Source: Neocallimastix lanati (nom. inval.) (Eukaryota; Neocallimastigomycota; Neocallimastigomycetes; Neocallimastigales; Neocallimastigaceae). Taken from it: 64,000 nucleotides of DNA. Below, in pieces: positions 62,130-64,000 of the stretch. How positions within the stretch are numbered: position 1 is the stretch's first letter; each line of letters starts with the position of its first letter. Position numbers and translations under genes: made by a program. Below the pieces are notes generated by a model. It saw only the letters and a list, made by a program, of their open reading frames with translations. It did no database searches and had not been told where the DNA came from. The stretch lies in the NCBI GenBank assembly GCA_016946835.1, contig JACVTC010000010.1, positions 1,902,001 to 1,966,000 of the forward strand, read 5' to 3'.

Positions 62130-62352
62130 TTAGGTGGTCGAAGAGAATTTTGAACCTAATAAATAATATTTTTAATTTTAAAAAATTCATTAGGTGGTCA
62201 GCCAGAGAGTGCTGAGCCTGAAGGTAAGTATAATATTTTTTTTTTTAAATCCTTAAGTGTCGGACAGAGAGTGCCGAACTTGAAGGAATAAATAAAAATT
62301 ATTTAAAAACTTTCTTGGGTGTCGAAAAAGGATTTTCGAACTTGAAGAAAGT
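62130..62352. ncRNA. Array of four related hairpins with co-varying stems (structured RNA or repeat, unknown)
   Basis: Hairpins at 62130-62159, 62190-62219, 62251-62286 and 62309-62352. Each has an outer stem with a TTAGGT or CTTAAGT/CTTGGGT left side, a bulged G or GG, an inner stem starting TC, and a short purine-rich loop. Inner stems differ but stay paired: TCGAA/TTTGA, TCAGC/GCTGA, TCGG/CCGA, TCGAAAA/TTTTCGA. Outer stems also pair, partly by G-T. Two loops share CAGAGAGTG. Spacers are plain AT. Strand and function unknown. Confidence 0.55.
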
Positions 62353-62655
62353 TAAAAATATATATTGATTTACTGCGGTAGTTCCAATATATAATAAAAG
62401 TTGAATAATTTTAAAAATTTAATTGAAAATAATTTATATTTAGTTTATAATAATACTTAAAATATTACAAATTTTGAAGAGGTTATAAAAAAAAATAATT
62501 TACAATATATTTTTAAGAAATAATAATATTTATTGTATTATTTATTGTTAATATAATTACATTAATTGAAAATTTATTAAAACATAATAAATTTTATTTT
62601 TCTATTTTATGATAAATAATAGAATTCCAGTTGCGGAATTTAATAAATAATATAT
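62353..62655. other. AT-rich spacer
   Basis: No feature recognised between the hairpin array and the coiled-coil pseudogene. Confidence 0.5.
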
Positions 62656-62659
62656 TACA

Positions 62660-63500
62660 TTAAACATTTACAAGAATTAAACAAAATAAAAGAAGAACAA
62701 ATTCCAGATGTTACCTTAAATGAAGAATTATTAAAGTAAAGCATAACTGAATTGAAAGAAAAAATAATTGAATTAAAGAAAATTATTTTTGAAGAAGATA
62801 ATATTATTCAAATTATATAAAAAAACAAAAGTGAAAATATTAGTAAGCAAAATTTCTATGAAGATAACATAAATATTCTTAATTCAGGAAGAGAGCAATT
62901 CAATAATTGGAAAGAAAATATTACAAAAGAAAATGAATTGAACAGTTCTTCACAGTCCAAGAAAATCAATAAATTAAATTGTGAAATTGAATCTTTGAAA
63001 CTTGGTAAAAGTAGTAATTTAAAAAAAAAATAAAATAAAATATAAATAAGTGATATATTAAATGAAAATCTCATTTAAATTCACAAATTGAATTATTAAA
63101 GTTTGAACATAATGTTAATATCACTGATTTAGAGAATTTATTAAAACAATGTGAAAATAGACTTAAAGAATTGAATGAAATAATAACTTTAAATAAGAAG
63201 AATATAATAAATTAGAGGATAAATTGAACATTAATAATAAAAATTATGATGAATTAATAAAAAAAAATATTAACTGAAGAAATAGTTCAACATGAATCTA
63301 CATTATTATCGATGAAACAAATAAAACAGAAAAAAGAATATATTCGGAGTGATCTTTAGGTAAGTCTTCAAAAAGAGAATAAATTAAATGAAGCATTAGA
63401 AAAAGAATTTAGGAAATTGCAAAATAAAAAAAAAAAAAATTTTTTTTGGTACAATTCCAGTTGATCCTGAAATTTTTGGAATTTTTAAAAATTATTATAA
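62660..63500 (+). pseudogene. Decayed coiled-coil protein gene
   Basis: Plus-strand segments have strong heptad, Lys/Glu/Leu-rich composition: LQELNKIKEEQIPD, ITELKEKIIELKKI, QFNNWKENITKENEL, KKINKLNCEIESLKL, ITDLENLLKQCENRLKELNE, then ENKLNEALEKEFRKLQ and finally TIPVDPEIFGIF. They are separated by numerous stops and several frameshifts (about eight in ~800 bp). The pattern suits a long coiled-coil structural or motor-tail protein; the family cannot be named. The closing PVDPEIFGIFKNYY part is not coiled coil. Confidence 0.6.
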
Positions 63501-64000
63501 AAATTTTTAATATATGATAATATATAAATTAAATTATTTAATTTAAATATTTTAATTAATACATATATTAAAATATATTTTAAACTACACAAAAATTTTT
63601 AATTTTAAGAATTAATGAAAATACATTATAAAAAAAATTTATTAAGTAAATATTTAATTATATAGTTAATTAAAAATTTAAATAAGATAAAAAAAAAATT
63701 AGTTAATAATATAAGAAAATTTTTACCTTTGCTATAGTATAGCATAGTCTTTGAGTGAGCATCTTGATAAAGAATAGAATAATAATGATATTTTTAATTA
63801 AATTCTTAATTTATTATATAAAAATATATTATTATATTCGTTACTATTATTAATTTTCTTATATTTTATATAATAATTTTTATATTAATTATATTTTATA
63901 ATTTTAAATATTAATTTATGTAATTAATTAATTTATATGATTGGATTTTAATAATGTAATTAAATAATATGAAAAAATATGTATAATCCATATTTTTTAT
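63501..64000. other. AT-rich DNA to the window end
   Basis: Nothing recognised. Confidence 0.6.

Noticed and set aside
1-64000. CRISPR arrays, bacterial operons, Shine-Dalgarno sites
   Set aside because: Introns, LTR retroelements and satellites show eukaryotic DNA; the tandem repeats lack unique spacers of uniform length.

Overview
The window is extremely AT-rich eukaryotic DNA. Host genes have short GT-AG introns, TAA stops, asparagine/lysine-biased proteins and poly-Asn runs built from mixed AAC/AAT codons. Together with large ankyrin families, a secreted leucine-rich-repeat-like leader and many LTR fossils, this best fits an anaerobic gut fungus (Neocallimastigomycota). That is an inference from composition and family flavour; a Dictyostelium-like or other AT-rich protist genome is not excluded.

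Layout. 1-460: 5' part of a small spliced secreted-protein gene on the minus strand. 460-7200: simple repeats, a mini LTR remnant with a duplicated primer-binding site, and two decayed MULE/FLYWCH transposase pieces in opposite orientation. 7229-19691: the main host locus, an inverted pair of units. Each unit is an ankyrin gene followed by a trypsin-like protease gene, and they face each other across a ~0.66 kb spacer with near-identical ~3.1 kb arms. 20740-22670: Ty3/gypsy fossil. 23795-26180: three-exon gene for an unrecognised, probably nuclear, protein. 27060-31806: copia and gypsy fossils. 31956-32510: 37-bp minisatellite. 33088-34353: second type of ankyrin gene. 36440-46287: copia fossils, two unrecognised decayed coding blocks and one orphan exon. 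47178-58379: copia element with matching LTRs, holding a gypsy fossil and a second copia fossil. 59228-62040: gypsy fossil with a clear tRNA-Lys primer site. 62130-62352: four consecutive hairpins whose stems co-vary. 62660-63500: coiled-coil pseudogene.

How the parts relate. The ankyrin and protease genes lie head to tail in both arms, and splice sites between them could produce either an ankyrin-only protein or an ankyrin-protease fusion. Retroelements of both superfamilies appear to prime from the same tRNA-Lys(CTT): the gypsy element from its 3' end, the copia elements from its 5' half. Most DNA outside these regions is simple repeat or featureless AT-rich sequence.
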